Positions 17,471 through 27,249 are shown, counted from the stretch's first letter. The stretch is 64,000 nt of DNA from Gammaproteobacteria bacterium (GCA_015709635.1 CP054180.1:1488001-1552000), one strand, 5' to 3'. Notes: a model not told the origin generated them from the sequence alone. A program made the numbers and translations.

Positions 17471-19501
17471 GTGATCGTAACCTTCCCCAATAGTCCGTAT
17501 AAATTACAGCAAGCTTTTGAACCGGCGGGTGACCAGCCGGTGGCAATTGAGCAATTGGTCGAAGGTATCAGCGATGGTCTGGCGTTTCAGACCTTATTGG
17601 GTGTTACCGGTTCCGGAAAAACCTACACGATCGCCAATATGATCGCGCGTCTTGGCCGTCCGGCCATTGTAATCGCCCCGAATAAAACGCTGGCGGCGCA
17701 ACTGTATGCGGAGATGCGCGAATTTTTCCCGGAAAACGCCATCGAGTATTTCGTTTCTTATTACGATTATTATCAGCCCGAAGCGTATGTTCCCGCGCGC
17801 GATCTATTCATCGAAAAAGACTCCAGCATCAACGAACATATCGAGCAAATGCGTTTATCCGCGACCAAATCGCTGCTGGAGCGCGATGATGCCATCATCG
17901 TCGCCACGGTGTCGTGCATTTACGGTATTGGTGATCCGGTGGATTATCACGGCATGATTCTGCACTTGCGCAACGGCGAAAAAATGTCGCAGCGTGATGT
18001 CATCAAGCGGTTGACCGAAATGCAGTACGAGCGCAATGAATTGGAATTCAAGCGCGGTGTTTTCCGTGTGCGCGGCGATGTGGTCGATGTGTTTCCCGCG
18101 GAAAATTCGGAAGCCGCGTTGCGCATCTCGTTATTCGACGATGAGGTCGATAGCTTATCGTTATTCGATCCGCTGACCGGACACATGCTGCAAAAGCTGT
18201 CGCGCTTTACCGTTTACCCCTCCAGTCATTACGTCACACCGCGCAGCACGACGTTGCGCGCGATGGAAACGATCAAAACCGAGTTGCGCGAACGGCTGGA
18301 GTATTTCTATCAGGAAAACCGGTTGGTCGAAGCGCAACGCCTGGAGCAACGCACCCGGTTCGACCTGGAAATGCTGAATGAATTGGGTTTTTGCAAAGGC
18401 ATCGAAAATTATTCCCGTCATTTATCCGGCAAGAAGCCCGGCGAACCGCCACCGACACTGCTGGATTATCTGCCGAATAACGCGCTGATGATCATCGACG
18501 AAAGCCATGTTACCGTACCGCAGATCGGCGGCATGTATAAGGGTGACCGTTCGCGTAAGGAAAATCTGGTGAATTATGGCTTCCGCTTACCATCGGCGCT
18601 GGATAACCGGCCGTTGCGCTTTGAGGAATTCGAAAAGCGGATGCCGCAAACTATTTTCGTCTCGGCCACGCCTGCCGATTACGAAAAGCAACATAGCGGC
18701 CAAGTGGTGGAACAGGTGGTCAGGCCGACGGGATTGGTCGACCCTATTATTGAAGTGCGTCCGGTTACAACGCAGGTGGACGATTTGATGTCCGAGGTGA
18801 CTCTGCGCACAGCGAAGCATGAGCGTGTGCTGGTGACGACGTTGACCAAGCGCATGGCGGAAGATTTGACGGATTATTTTTCTGATCATCAAATCAAAGT
18901 ACGTTATCTGCACTCCGATATCGACACCGTCGAACGTGTCGAGATTATCCGCGATTTGCGCCTGGGACAATTCGACGTGCTGGTCGGTATCAACTTATTG
19001 CGCGAAGGTCTGGATATACCGGAAGTATCGCTGGTTGCGATTCTGGATGCGGATAAGGAAGGTTTTTTGCGCTCCGAGCGTTCACTGATTCAAACCATCG
19101 GCCGTGCCGCCCGGCATATCAACGGTACAGCGATTTTGTACGCCGACAACATAACCCGGTCCATGCGTGTTGCCATCGATGAAACCAACCGGCGGCGCGA
19201 AAAGCAATTACAGCATAATCTGCGCAATCACATTACACCGCGTTCGGTGCATAAGCGGATTAAAGATCTGATCGACGGCGTCTATAACCACGAATCGGCG
19301 CAGCAGAATCTCAAGGCTGCGCAGGTGCAGGCGCGCTACGATGCGATGAATGAAGCACAATTGGCCAAGGAAATTCAACGAGTCGAAAAGAAAATGCTGA
19401 ATGCCGCCAAGAATCTGGAATTCGAGCAAGCAGCCCAATACCGCGATGAACTGAAAGGTCTCAAGAACAAGCTGCTGATCGGTTTCACCGACGTAGCTTG
19501 A
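17471..19501 (+). CDS. uvrB: UvrABC excision nuclease subunit B
   Basis: 676 residues from GTG 17471. Walker A GVTGSGKTYTIANM, the beta-hairpin YYDYYQPEAYVPARDLFIEK that clamps damaged DNA, helicase motif DESH, motif VI QTIGRAARH, and a C-terminal UVR motif (EIQRVEKKMLNAAKNLEFEQ) that binds UvrC. Loads onto lesions delivered by UvrA in nucleotide excision repair. Full length. I see no LexA-type CTGT-N8-ACAG box in the short upstream region. Confidence 0.97.
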   Translation: MIVTFPNSPYKLQQAFEPAGDQPVAIEQLVEGISDGLAFQTLLGVTGSGKTYTIANMIARLGRPAIVIAPNKTLAAQLYAEMREFFPENAIEYFVSYYDYYQPEAYVPARDLFIEKDSSINEHIEQMRLSATKSLLERDDAIIVATVSCIYGIGDPVDYHGMILHLRNGEKMSQRDVIKRLTEMQYERNELEFKRGVFRVRGDVVDVFPAENSEAALRISLFDDEVDSLSLFDPLTGHMLQKLSRFTVYPSSHYVTPRSTTLRAMETIKTELRERLEYFYQENRLVEAQRLEQRTRFDLEMLNELGFCKGIENYSRHLSGKKPGEPPPTLLDYLPNNALMIIDESHVTVPQIGGMYKGDRSRKENLVNYGFRLPSALDNRPLRFEEFEKRMPQTIFVSATPADYEKQHSGQVVEQVVRPTGLVDPIIEVRPVTTQVDDLMSEVTLRTAKHERVLVTTLTKRMAEDLTDYFSDHQIKVRYLHSDIDTVERVEIIRDLRLGQFDVLVGINLLREGLDIPEVSLVAILDADKEGFLRSERSLIQTIGRAARHINGTAILYADNITRSMRVAIDETNRRREKQLQHNLRNHITPRSVHKRIKDLIDGVYNHESAQQNLKAAQVQARYDAMNEAQLAKEIQRVEKKMLNAAKNLEFEQAAQYRDELKGLKNKLLIGFTDVA

Positions 19502-19505
19502 GCGG

Positions 19506-19865
19506 TTATTTCTTCACTTGCGTGGAAGAAACAAAAATGAGCGTGCCGAAAGTGCGGTTCAAGGTTTTACTGGTGAAGTTAGTCATCACCATTTCTTGAA
19601 CGAAACGGATATGGTCGCCTTTGTTGACTTTAGTCGTTGGCGCTGCGATCCAGAAACGGTTGCCGCCGTTTTCCAGCTCCATGTAGGTATAACCGGTGGT
19701 ATCGATGACGGAAACGACGGTTCCTTCGTTATTCGCCATGTTTCCATTCGAGGCTTGTTGCGGTGCTTGCGAATCTTGCGGTTCATGGTGAATCGCCATG
19801 ACCTGGGAAGCGTTGAATAATATGCATCCCACCAAAACGATGAGAGATAGGGAAGAAATTTTCAT
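19506..19865 (-). CDS. Small periplasmic protein, NrfJ-like
   Basis: 119 residues with a signal peptide ending around SQVMAIHHEP. The mature part reads EGTVVSVIDTTGYTYMELEN, FWIAAPTTKV and MTNFTSKTLNRTFGTLIFV, a pattern shared with the small NrfJ-type beta-barrel domain. Function of that family is poorly known; association with cytochrome/nitrite reductase genes is reported in other organisms but no such genes are adjacent here. Convergent with uvrB; the stops are about 5 bases apart. Confidence 0.7.
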   Translation of the reverse strand: MKISSLSLIVLVGCILFNASQVMAIHHEPQDSQAPQQASNGNMANNEGTVVSVIDTTGYTYMELENGGNRFWIAAPTTKVNKGDHIRFVQEMVMTNFTSKTLNRTFGTLIFVSSTQVKK

Positions 19866-19915
19866 AAGTGCTCCAAAGTAACTGTTCTGATGGGTGCGGT
19901 ATCATACACCGCCTG

Positions 19916-20740
19916 TTATTTTGTTCCAATATTGATTGATGCCGCAAATGCTCTTTCCTGGCGGACCTTCTCGAAAAAGCAAATGGCGGCTGCGGCTGCG
20001 GCATTCAATGACTCGGTTTTGCCGGGCATGGGAATGACGATGTTCTCGTTCGATGCTTGAATCATTTCCTTGGATAATCCGGCGCCCTCGTTGCCGAATA
20101 CGAAAGCGGTGGGGCCGACTAGCGAGATTTCAAAAAGATTCCGCGTGGCCTGTATCGATGTGGCAATGATCGTGCCGGAGAATTGCTGGGCGATTTTTTG
20201 CAAATCGCTATCTTCATGGATGCGCAAGAAAAAATGTGCACCCATGGCGGCACGCAGGGTTTTGGGCGACCAGGCATCGGCGCATTGCTTGGATAAATAA
20301 ACATCTTTGACGCTGGCTGCGGCTGCGGAGCGCAGAATAGAACCAAGATTTCCGGGATCCTGAATGGCTTCCAGCAAAACACTGAATGTCTCCTTGCCGT
20401 TGCTCACATCTTTCTTCAAGCCGGGCTGCGTGATCAGCGCGAGAATGCCGGACGGCGTTTTAACCGGTGATATCGCATGAAATAAAGCATTACTGACGAT
20501 CGTCAGTGTCGGAGGTACATGACCGAAGAGGATGGTAAGAAAATGCTCATTCTCGGCATCGTCGATATACGCTTGGCTGACGATCAGATTTTCCGGCGCG
20601 CCCAGCACCGAGCAATAGATTTGAATCAAATGAATGCCGTCGAGTAGCGTCAACCCGGTTTTCTTACGGTATTGCGCTGATCCCTCCAGCTTGATGAGCT
20701 GCTTGATAAGGGGATGGTCGCGTGAGGTAATGATCGGCAT
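19916..20740 (-). CDS. TrmH/SpoU family RNA 2'-O-methyltransferase
   Basis: 274 residues. N-terminal RNA-binding domain with SRDHPLIKQLIKLEGSAQYR, then a SPOUT domain with LLEAIQDPGNLGSILRSAAA (motif 1, conserved Asn and Arg), FVFGNEGAGLS (motif 2) and IVIPMPGKTESLNAAAAAAI (motif 3). Methylates a ribose in rRNA or tRNA; the exact nucleotide cannot be told from sequence. Last gene of a minus-strand series exbD-sodB-hisG-hisD. Confidence 0.88.
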   Translation of the reverse strand: MPIITSRDHPLIKQLIKLEGSAQYRKKTGLTLLDGIHLIQIYCSVLGAPENLIVSQAYIDDAENEHFLTILFGHVPPTLTIVSNALFHAISPVKTPSGILALITQPGLKKDVSNGKETFSVLLEAIQDPGNLGSILRSAAAASVKDVYLSKQCADAWSPKTLRAAMGAHFFLRIHEDSDLQKIAQQFSGTIIATSIQATRNLFEISLVGPTAFVFGNEGAGLSKEMIQASNENIVIPMPGKTESLNAAAAAAICFFEKVRQERAFAASINIGTK

Positions 20741-20790
20741 GCTGGGTTCCCACGCTCACCTGTAAATCATCGTGACGATGCTACCGGGGC

Positions 20791-22095
20791 TTAACGATTT
20801 TTATAGCGGTATTCCGCCGACAGGGCATGTGCTTGTAAACCTTCTCCGTAGGCCAAGATGGACGCGATTTCGCCGAGTTTGGCAGCACCTTGTTGCGAAA
20901 CTTGGATCAGGCTGCTGCGTTTCTGAAAATCGTAAACGCCCAGCGGAGAAGAAAATCGCGCAGTTCGCGAAGTCGGCAGCACGTGATTGGGACCGGCGCA
21001 GTAATCGCCCAACGCTTCGCAGGCATTACGACCCATGAAAATGGCGCCGGCATGGCGAATTTTATCGAGCCAGCTTTCCGCGTGCTCAACCGATAATTCC
21101 AAATGTTCGGGCGCGATCCGATTGGCTATTTCACAGGCTTCATCGAGATTTCTCACTTGAATGAGCGCACCGCGATTTTCCAGTGAAGCGCGAATGACAT
21201 TCTGACGCGGCATTTTCTCTACTAGGCGATTGATGCTGCTGTGCACGCGATCGAGAAATTGCGTATCCGGAGATAGCAAAATGGATTGAGCAAGTTCGTC
21301 GTGTTCCGCCTGCGAAAACAAATCCATGGCGATCCAATCGGGATCGGTTTTTCCGTCGCAAATGACCAGAATTTCGGAAGGTCCGGCCACCATGTCGATA
21401 CCGACGACGCCGAACACGCGGCGCTTGGCGGCGGCGACGTACGCATTGCCGGGACCGACGATTTTATCCACCGGCGGTACCGTTTCAGTGCCGTATGCCA
21501 GTGCACCGACCGCTTGCGCGCCGCCGATGGTAAATACCCGATCAACCTTGCTGATCGCTGCCGCCGCCAGCACCATATCGTTTCTTTCGCCATCCGGTGT
21601 CGGCACGACCATGATCAATTCTTTCACACCCGCCACTTTGGCCGGAATTGCGTTCATCAGCACCGACGAGGGATACGATGCCTTGCCGCCGGGTACGTAC
21701 AGCCCAACCCGATCCAGCGGTGTGATTTTTTGTCCTAACAACGTGTCGTCTGCATCCGTGTATTGCCATGAACTCAATGGCTGTTTTTCGTGATAACTAC
21801 GCACCCGCCCGGCGGCTTGTTGCAATGCCGTGCGCTCGGTTGACGGCAGTACCGCCAGCGCTTGCTGTAAATCATCCTGTGTCAGTTCGAGCGCTTTGGC
21901 GGAAGCCACGTTGAGCCGGTCGAAGCGGTTGGTGTACTCGATCAGTGCGGTATCCTTACGGATTTTAATATCCGCAAGAATTTTGGCTACCGTGGAATCG
22001 ACCGCATCATCCTGTGCACCCTCAAAAGCCAGTAGCTTGTCGAGCTTGGAATCGAAATCGGGATCGGTTGAGTTGAATCGTTTTATTTGAATCAT
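20791..22095 (-). CDS. hisD: Histidinol dehydrogenase
   Basis: 434 residues, the family length. Motifs: YVPGGKASYPSSVLMNAIPA (NAD binding), VDKIVGPGNAYVAAAKR, DMVAGPSEILVICD and the catalytic E-H pair in APEHLELSVEHAESW, plus GDYCAGPNHVLPTSRTARF. Carries out the last two steps of histidine biosynthesis, histidinol to histidine, with zinc and NAD. Lies 34 bases downstream of hisG and probably shares its transcript. Confidence 0.97.
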   Translation of the reverse strand: MIQIKRFNSTDPDFDSKLDKLLAFEGAQDDAVDSTVAKILADIKIRKDTALIEYTNRFDRLNVASAKALELTQDDLQQALAVLPSTERTALQQAAGRVRSYHEKQPLSSWQYTDADDTLLGQKITPLDRVGLYVPGGKASYPSSVLMNAIPAKVAGVKELIMVVPTPDGERNDMVLAAAAISKVDRVFTIGGAQAVGALAYGTETVPPVDKIVGPGNAYVAAAKRRVFGVVGIDMVAGPSEILVICDGKTDPDWIAMDLFSQAEHDELAQSILLSPDTQFLDRVHSSINRLVEKMPRQNVIRASLENRGALIQVRNLDEACEIANRIAPEHLELSVEHAESWLDKIRHAGAIFMGRNACEALGDYCAGPNHVLPTSRTARFSSPLGVYDFQKRSSLIQVSQQGAAKLGEIASILAYGEGLQAHALSAEYRYKNR

Positions 22096-22129
22096 GACAT
22101 CGTTGGAATGCGGGTAAGTGTGTGAGAAT

Positions 22130-22774
22130 TTACTTTTCTATCGCTGCAGAAAAAGCATCCAGTATGGGCTGAATAGTCTCTCTTTTCAGTTTCAACGCCG
22201 CCTGGTTGATGATCAGCCGGGACGAAATCGGCATGATTTCTTCCACGGCTTTCAGGTTATTGGCCTTTAACGTGTTACCGCTCGACACCAGATCGACGAT
22301 GGCATCGGCCAACCCCACCAGCGGCGCCAGCTCCATCGAGCCGTACAATTTGATCAGGTCGACGTGCACGCCTTTTGCGGCGAAGTGCTCCCGGGCGGTT
22401 TGCACATATTTGGTGGCGATGCGCAGCCGCGCGCCTTGCCGCACGGCAGAGTCATAATCGAAACCGTCAGGCACCGCGACCATCATGCGGCAGCGCGCGA
22501 TATTCAAGTCCAGCGGTTGATACAAACCGGCGCCACCGTGTTCCAGCAACACATCCTTCCCGGCGATGCCGAGATCGGCGGCGCCGTATTGCACGTAAGT
22601 CGGTACATCCGATGCGCGCACGATCACCAAACGGACATTGGTGCGGTTGGTCGACAGAATCAATTTGCGCGATGTTTCCGGATCATCCAGCGCTTCGATG
22701 CCGGCAGCTTTGAGCAGCGGCGCCGTATCTTCAAAAATTCGCCCTTTTGACAGGGCGATGGTAATAGCAGTCAT
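22130..22774 (-). CDS. hisG: ATP phosphoribosyltransferase, short form
   Basis: 214 residues: the short form lacking the C-terminal regulatory domain, which in other bacteria works with HisZ. Motifs: ITIALSKGRIFEDTAPLLKA, YGAADLGIAGKDVL, and the PRPP-binding LVGLADAIVDLVSSGNTLKAN segment. First step of histidine biosynthesis. hisZ is not in this window. The start is 11 bases after the sodB stop. Confidence 0.95.
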   Translation of the reverse strand: MTAITIALSKGRIFEDTAPLLKAAGIEALDDPETSRKLILSTNRTNVRLVIVRASDVPTYVQYGAADLGIAGKDVLLEHGGAGLYQPLDLNIARCRMMVAVPDGFDYDSAVRQGARLRIATKYVQTAREHFAAKGVHVDLIKLYGSMELAPLVGLADAIVDLVSSGNTLKANNLKAVEEIMPISSRLIINQAALKLKRETIQPILDAFSAAIEK

Positions 22775-22785
22775 AAATGGGAAAA

Positions 22786-23427
22786 TTATCCGAGATTAGC
22801 GGCGGCAAAATCCCAATGGATCAATTTGTCCAGAATGGTGTTGACGTAATCGGCACGGCGGTTTTGGTAATCCAGATAGTAGGCGTGCTCCCATACATCG
22901 ATAGTCAATAGCGGGCGGACATTTTTTGTCAGCGGTGTTTCGGCGTTGCCGGTTTTAACCACGGAGATTTTGCCGTTGTCCAGCACCAGCCACGCCCAGC
23001 CGCTGCCGAATTGCGTCAATGCCGCTTGGGCGAATTCCTTTTTGCACGCATCCAGACTGCCGAACGCCGATTCGATCTTTTGCTTGAGTACTGCTGGTGG
23101 TTCGCCGCCGCCGTTGGGTTTCAGGCTATGCCAGTAGAACATGTGGTTCCACACTTGCGCGGCGTTATTGAAAATCGCCGCTTTGTCCGCTTGCCCGGCG
23201 GTTGCTTTGATGATCTGCTCCAGCGATTGCCCTGCCAAAGGATTGTTCGCCAACAGATTGTTCAAGTTATCGACGTAGGTTTTGTGGTGCTTGCCGTAAT
23301 GAAAACTCAATGTATTGGCGGTAATTACCGGCTCCAGTGCATTGTTGGCGTAGGGCAGGGGCGCCAGAACGTATTGCGAACCCGCTTGCGCGGCTTGGGA
23401 AAAATTATCGACATTGACAGTAGACAT
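22786..23427 (-). CDS. sodB: Superoxide dismutase, Fe/Mn type
   Basis: Start at ATG 23427, eight bases after a perfect AAGGAGG; the frame continues 17 codons upstream without support. 213 residues. Metal ligands are visible: His in LSFHYGKHHKTYVDNLN, His in QVWNHMFYWHSL, and Asp/His in TIDVWEHAYYLDYQNRR. GGGEPP and the general sequence suggest the Fe-dependent form. Cytoplasmic detoxification of superoxide. Located between exbD and hisG on the same strand. Confidence 0.92.
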   Translation of the reverse strand: MSTVNVDNFSQAAQAGSQYVLAPLPYANNALEPVITANTLSFHYGKHHKTYVDNLNNLLANNPLAGQSLEQIIKATAGQADKAAIFNNAAQVWNHMFYWHSLKPNGGGEPPAVLKQKIESAFGSLDACKKEFAQAALTQFGSGWAWLVLDNGKISVVKTGNAETPLTKNVRPLLTIDVWEHAYYLDYQNRRADYVNTILDKLIHWDFAAANLG

Positions 23428-23489
23428 CGTGGCCTCCTTAGTGAGTTTATTGTAGTAATTTTTGAACAGTTCAAACATGCGAACCCCCG

Positions 23490-23921
23490 TTATTGGGTAT
23501 TGCTCGTTTCCGTGGTGAATGTGATTTTATTGTAACCTGCCAGACGCGCGGCTTCCATCACGGTAATCACGGACTGGTGCGTGGCTTTGGCATCGGCATT
23601 GATAATGATGAACGGATCTTCATGGCCTTTGGCCGCTGTCAGCAAGGCATCGCGCAGACTTTCGATACTGCCCGATTTGACCGGCGCCAGATTGATGGTA
23701 TATTCGCCCAGCGCGCTGACGGTGATATCGATGCTGTTTGGCTTTTCAACGTTTTTATCGACTTTTTCCGCATTGGTTTCCGGCAAACTGATTTCAAGTT
23801 CGGCGAATTTCGAATACGTCGTGGTCACCACCAGAAAAATCAGGATGACCAACAGCACATCAATCATCGGGATCAGATTGATTTCCGGTTCGTTACTCTG
23901 TTTTCCGCGTTGAAAATTCAT
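23490..23921 (-). CDS. exbD: ExbD/TolR family biopolymer transport protein
   Basis: 143 residues: short N-terminal cytoplasmic tail, one membrane helix with the conserved proton-conducting Asp (NLIPMIDVLLVILIFLVVT), then a periplasmic domain ending VMEAARLAGYNKITFTTE. Works with ExbB and TonB (or TolQ/TolA) to transmit the proton gradient to the outer membrane. Neither exbB nor tonB is in this window, so assignment to Ton or Tol is not certain. Divergent from purE. Confidence 0.88.
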   Translation of the reverse strand: MNFQRGKQSNEPEINLIPMIDVLLVILIFLVVTTTYSKFAELEISLPETNAEKVDKNVEKPNSIDITVSALGEYTINLAPVKSGSIESLRDALLTAAKGHEDPFIIINADAKATHQSVITVMEAARLAGYNKITFTTETSNTQ

Positions 23922-24154
23922 TCAAATACCGGTTATATCAATGTCAATGAATATTGAGTTGGTAAACGCACATCAGTGAAAAGCGTGCTGTTAAAGCAGG
24001 CGAGTATAATACCAGTAGCCCATCGATTGCAGCGATCGAAATACATAACACGATTATTGCGCAGGCTTATAAAATAGCCAGCCGTGTTTCAGGGTGTGAT
24101 AGTACAACATTATGAGTGGATATTTATCGTTAATTTTTTACCAGTTACCGTGAA

Positions 24155-24643
24155 ATGATTAAACCATTGGTGAGTATTGTGATGGGAAGTACCAGCGATT
24201 GGGATGTGATGCAGCATGCAGTTGCTGTCCTGGATGAGTTTCATATCGCGCATGAAGCCAAAGTAGTTTCGGCGCACCGCACGCCGGATTTGATGTTTCA
24301 ATTCGCCGAGGAAGCCAAGGCGCGCGGTATTAAATGCATCATCGCCGGTGCTGGCGGCGCGGCGCATCTGCCCGGCATGATCGCGGCGAAAACCACGCTG
24401 CCGGTGCTCGGTGTTCCGGTCAATTCCAAGCATTTGCAAGGATTGGATTCGTTGTTGTCGATTGTACAAATGCCGAAAGGCATTCCGGTCGCCACATTTG
24501 CCATCGGCCAGGCCGGAGCGGCGAATGCCGGGCTGTTTGCGGTGGCGCTATTGGCAGTGAATAACAGTGAATTGAGTGCACAGTTGGACGAATACCGGCG
24601 CAAACAAACCGAGTCGGTTCTCAGCGCCGAGTTGCCGCAATAA
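24155..24643 (+). CDS. purE: N5-carboxyaminoimidazole ribonucleotide mutase
   Basis: 162 residues, class I PurE. Motifs: IVMGSTSDWDVMQHAV, VSAHRTPDLMFQFAEEA and the catalytic AGAGGAAHLPGMIAAKT. Interconverts N5-CAIR and CAIR in purine synthesis. The stop overlaps the purK start (TAATG), and purC follows, forming a purEKC operon. Confidence 0.97.
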   Translation: MIKPLVSIVMGSTSDWDVMQHAVAVLDEFHIAHEAKVVSAHRTPDLMFQFAEEAKARGIKCIIAGAGGAAHLPGMIAAKTTLPVLGVPVNSKHLQGLDSLLSIVQMPKGIPVATFAIGQAGAANAGLFAVALLAVNNSELSAQLDEYRRKQTESVLSAELPQ

Positions 24644-25776
24644 TGCCGGTGATGCCTGGGGCCATGCTCGGTGTGCTCGGCGGCGGGCAGCTCGGGCGCA
24701 TGTTCGTGCAAGCCGCGCAACAAATGGGTTACCAAGTCACGGTACTGGATCCCGATAGCGGCAGTCCAGCCGGGCGCATCGCCGATGCGTTTATCTGCGC
24801 GAATTATGACGATCCGGTCGCGCTGCAGAAACTGGGCGAGCAGTGCGCCGCCGTCACCACCGAATTCGAGAATATTCCCGCGAATTCGCTACGAAAGCTG
24901 GCCAAATCGTGTGTTGTCAGTCCGGATGCATACAGTGTTTCGGTCGCGCAAAACAGGATTGCAGAAAAACAATTTCTGGGTATCAATGGTTTTGCCGTTG
25001 CACCGTTTGCGGTCATCCAGCAGCCGGATGATTTTGCCGATCAGGATGCCGCGGATTTTCTGCCTGGCATTCTGAAAGTCAGCCAATTCGGTTACGACGG
25101 CAAAGGTCAGGTCAAGGTTACCACCGCGGCAGAATTTCCGGCGGCCTACGAGCAATTGAACCATGCTGTGTGCGTGCTGGAAAAATTCATGCCGCTGAAA
25201 AGCGAAATCTCGGTGGTGGTCGCGCGCGGTAGCGATGGGAAAACAGCGATGTTTCCAGTGTCCGAGAATCAGCATGTCAACGGCATTCTCGATATCAGCA
25301 TCGTGCCCGCCCGGATTTCTCCGCTGCTGGCCGAAAAGGCGCAAGCTCTCGCGGGTCAGGTTGCGAAGCAGCTCAATTATCAAGGCGTGTTGTGCGTCGA
25401 GTTTTTCGTGCTGCACGACGACGAGCTGGTGATCAACGAAATCGCGCCGCGTCCGCACAACAGCGGGCATTATTCGATCGATGCCTGTGTCACGTCGCAA
25501 TTCGAGCAACAAGTGCGCACGCTGTGCGGCCTGCCACTCGGTGCCGCCACGCAGCTCAGCCCCGCCGTGATGGTCAACCTGCTCGGTGACGTGTGGCGCA
25601 ACGGCGATCCCGATTGGAATGTCGTGCTGCAACACCCGGCGGTTAAATTGCACCTGTACGGCAAAATCGAAGCACGCCCAGGGCGCAAAATGGGGCATTA
25701 CACCGTGCTGGGCAACGATACCGAAACCGCGTTGAGCGAGGCGCTGCGCATCAAACAACAACTCGAATCCAAGTGA
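24643..25776 (+). CDS. purK: N5-carboxyaminoimidazole ribonucleotide synthase
   Basis: 377 residues. ATP-grasp enzyme beginning GVLGGGQLGRMFVQAAQQMG, with FGYDGKGQVKV, CVLEKFMPLKSEISVVVARG and EIAPRPHNSGHYSIDACVTS. Makes N5-CAIR from AIR, ATP and bicarbonate, feeding PurE. The start overlaps the purE stop; purC begins ten bases after the purK stop. Confidence 0.97.
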   Translation: MPVMPGAMLGVLGGGQLGRMFVQAAQQMGYQVTVLDPDSGSPAGRIADAFICANYDDPVALQKLGEQCAAVTTEFENIPANSLRKLAKSCVVSPDAYSVSVAQNRIAEKQFLGINGFAVAPFAVIQQPDDFADQDAADFLPGILKVSQFGYDGKGQVKVTTAAEFPAAYEQLNHAVCVLEKFMPLKSEISVVVARGSDGKTAMFPVSENQHVNGILDISIVPARISPLLAEKAQALAGQVAKQLNYQGVLCVEFFVLHDDELVINEIAPRPHNSGHYSIDACVTSQFEQQVRTLCGLPLGAATQLSPAVMVNLLGDVWRNGDPDWNVVLQHPAVKLHLYGKIEARPGRKMGHYTVLGNDTETALSEALRIKQQLESK

Positions 25777-25786
25777 AGCGAATACC

Positions 25787-26674
25787 ATGACCGAAACCGC
25801 ATTGTTTGAAACCTCCATCAAAAGCTTGCCATTTTTACATCGCGGCAAAGTCCGCGATATTTACGCCGTCGGCGACGACAAACTGCTGATCGTGCAAACC
25901 GACCGTCTGTCGGCGTTCGACGTGATCCTGCCGACTGCCGTGCCCGGCAAAGGCAAAATCCTCACCGCATTGTCGCAATTCTGGTTCGACAAGCTTGCGC
26001 ACATCCTGCCGAATCACCTGACCGGCATCGCACCGGAATCGGTCGTGACCGACAGCGAGCGCGATCAAGTGGCAGGGCGCGCGTTCGTGATCCGCCGCCT
26101 GAAACCGCTGCCGATCGAAGCCATCGTACGCGGCTACGTGGTCGGTTCCGGCTGGAAGGATTACCAGCAGACCGCCGCAATTTGTGGCATTCCATTGCCT
26201 GCCGGATTAAAACTTGCCGACAAATTGCCAGGTGGCGCGATTTTCACGCCCTCAACCAAAGCCGCCGCCGGTGCGCATGATGAAAATATTTCCGTCGCCA
26301 AGGTGGAAAAACTGCTAGGCCGGGAATTAACCGCCAAAGTCAGCGCCAAAGCCATCCAACTCTATTCCGAAGCCGCCGATTATGCCTTGCAACGCGGCAT
26401 CATCATCGCCGACACCAAATTCGAATTCGGTCTGGATGAAAAAGGCGAGCTCTACCTGATCGACGAAGTCCTTACCCCCGACTCATCACGCTTCTGGCCT
26501 GCGGATCAATATCACCCCGACCAAAACCCGCCAAGCTTCGACAAACAATTCGTGCGCGATTGGCTGGAAACGCAGGATTGGAATAAACAAGCCCCGGCGC
26601 CGGCATTGCCGGACGATGTGTTACGGCAAACGGTGGAGAAGTATCTGGAAGCGTTGAGGTTGTTGATGGAGTAG
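25787..26674 (+). CDS. purC: SAICAR synthase
   Basis: 295 residues, the longer PurC form. Motifs: LHRGKVRDIYAVGDDKLLIV, TDRLSAFDVILPTAVPGKGK, IVRGYVVGSGWKDYQ, FTPSTKAAAGAHDENIS and DEVLTPDSSRFWP. Condenses CAIR with aspartate. Third gene of the purEKC operon. Confidence 0.97.
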   Translation: MTETALFETSIKSLPFLHRGKVRDIYAVGDDKLLIVQTDRLSAFDVILPTAVPGKGKILTALSQFWFDKLAHILPNHLTGIAPESVVTDSERDQVAGRAFVIRRLKPLPIEAIVRGYVVGSGWKDYQQTAAICGIPLPAGLKLADKLPGGAIFTPSTKAAAGAHDENISVAKVEKLLGRELTAKVSAKAIQLYSEAADYALQRGIIIADTKFEFGLDEKGELYLIDEVLTPDSSRFWPADQYHPDQNPPSFDKQFVRDWLETQDWNKQAPAPALPDDVLRQTVEKYLEALRLLME

Positions 26675-26741
26675 TTGTATTGCTTAAGCATGAGCTTGCT
26701 ATGCGATACTTAACTATAATCTGATAAATGAGGAGTAATAG

Positions 26742-27152
26742 GTGCAACAATTAACAATTCTTTGTAATCCTGTATTTTACATTTTGATTGTAAATATTAT
26801 TGGTTTAATCTGGGCTGTTCGTTCTTGGAAGAAGAATATTCGCGAGAAATGGATGAATAGCCTTCGAGATGCTGAGGCAGAACTTATCGGAGCTGCCGAA
26901 TTGGTTTATGGATTACCAGCTAATAATAATGAAGAACTGCCTAAAGCTAAGGCAGACTTTATTGCTAAAGAGCAAAAGCTATTACTTTTATTCGCTCATA
27001 ACACAACAGAAAAAAGGTCATTTAAAACTGAATCAGAAGCTCTTCGAATCGCAGCCGAAGAGAAAAACATCGAGAAATATAGAAGTCAACTTGATACGTT
27101 TTCAAAAGCTATTAGCGAAAGAGTTTTACAAGAATGGAATGATATCAAGTAA
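26742..27152 (+). CDS. Hypothetical protein, one membrane helix plus coiled coil
   Basis: 136 residues from GTG 26742, preceded by GAGGAG. One N-terminal membrane helix (about residues 10-27), then a charged helical region likely to form a coiled coil (EKWMNSLRDAEAELIGAAEL and onwards). Clearly more AT-rich than purC just upstream, which suggests later acquisition. Followed by REP-like sequence and a T-tailed hairpin. No family recognised. Confidence 0.65.
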   Translation: MQQLTILCNPVFYILIVNIIGLIWAVRSWKKNIREKWMNSLRDAEAELIGAAELVYGLPANNNEELPKAKADFIAKEQKLLLLFAHNTTEKRSFKTESEALRIAAEEKNIEKYRSQLDTFSKAISERVLQEWNDIK

Positions 27153-27163
27153 GTAGAAAATAA

Positions 27164-27200
27164 CTTGGATAAGCCAGAACGCCATCCGAGATAAAATTTC
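27164..27200. repeat. REP-like repeat, copy 1
   Basis: TTGGATAAGCCAGAACGCCATCCGAGATAAAAT-type unit; three relatives lie at about 27939, 28010 and 28853, sharing the pattern CCGGATAAGCxTGCATCATCCGxGA. Extragenic palindromic style. Confidence 0.6.
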
Positions 27201-27228
27201 CTTCATCAATTACATTGAACTTGCGATT

Positions 27229-27249
27229 CCCCGTGGTCTTGCCACGGGG
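27229..27249 (+). terminator. CCCCGTGG-TCTTG-CCACGGGG hairpin
   Basis: Perfect eight-base stem with a TCTTG loop, followed by GCATTATAGTTTTTG, so it could terminate the hypothetical gene ending at 27152. A related hairpin with the same loop is at 27317-27337. Confidence 0.6.

Noticed and set aside
24889..25848. 319-codon reverse frame opposite purK
   Set aside because: purK is unambiguous; the reverse frame is His/Arg-rich shadow.
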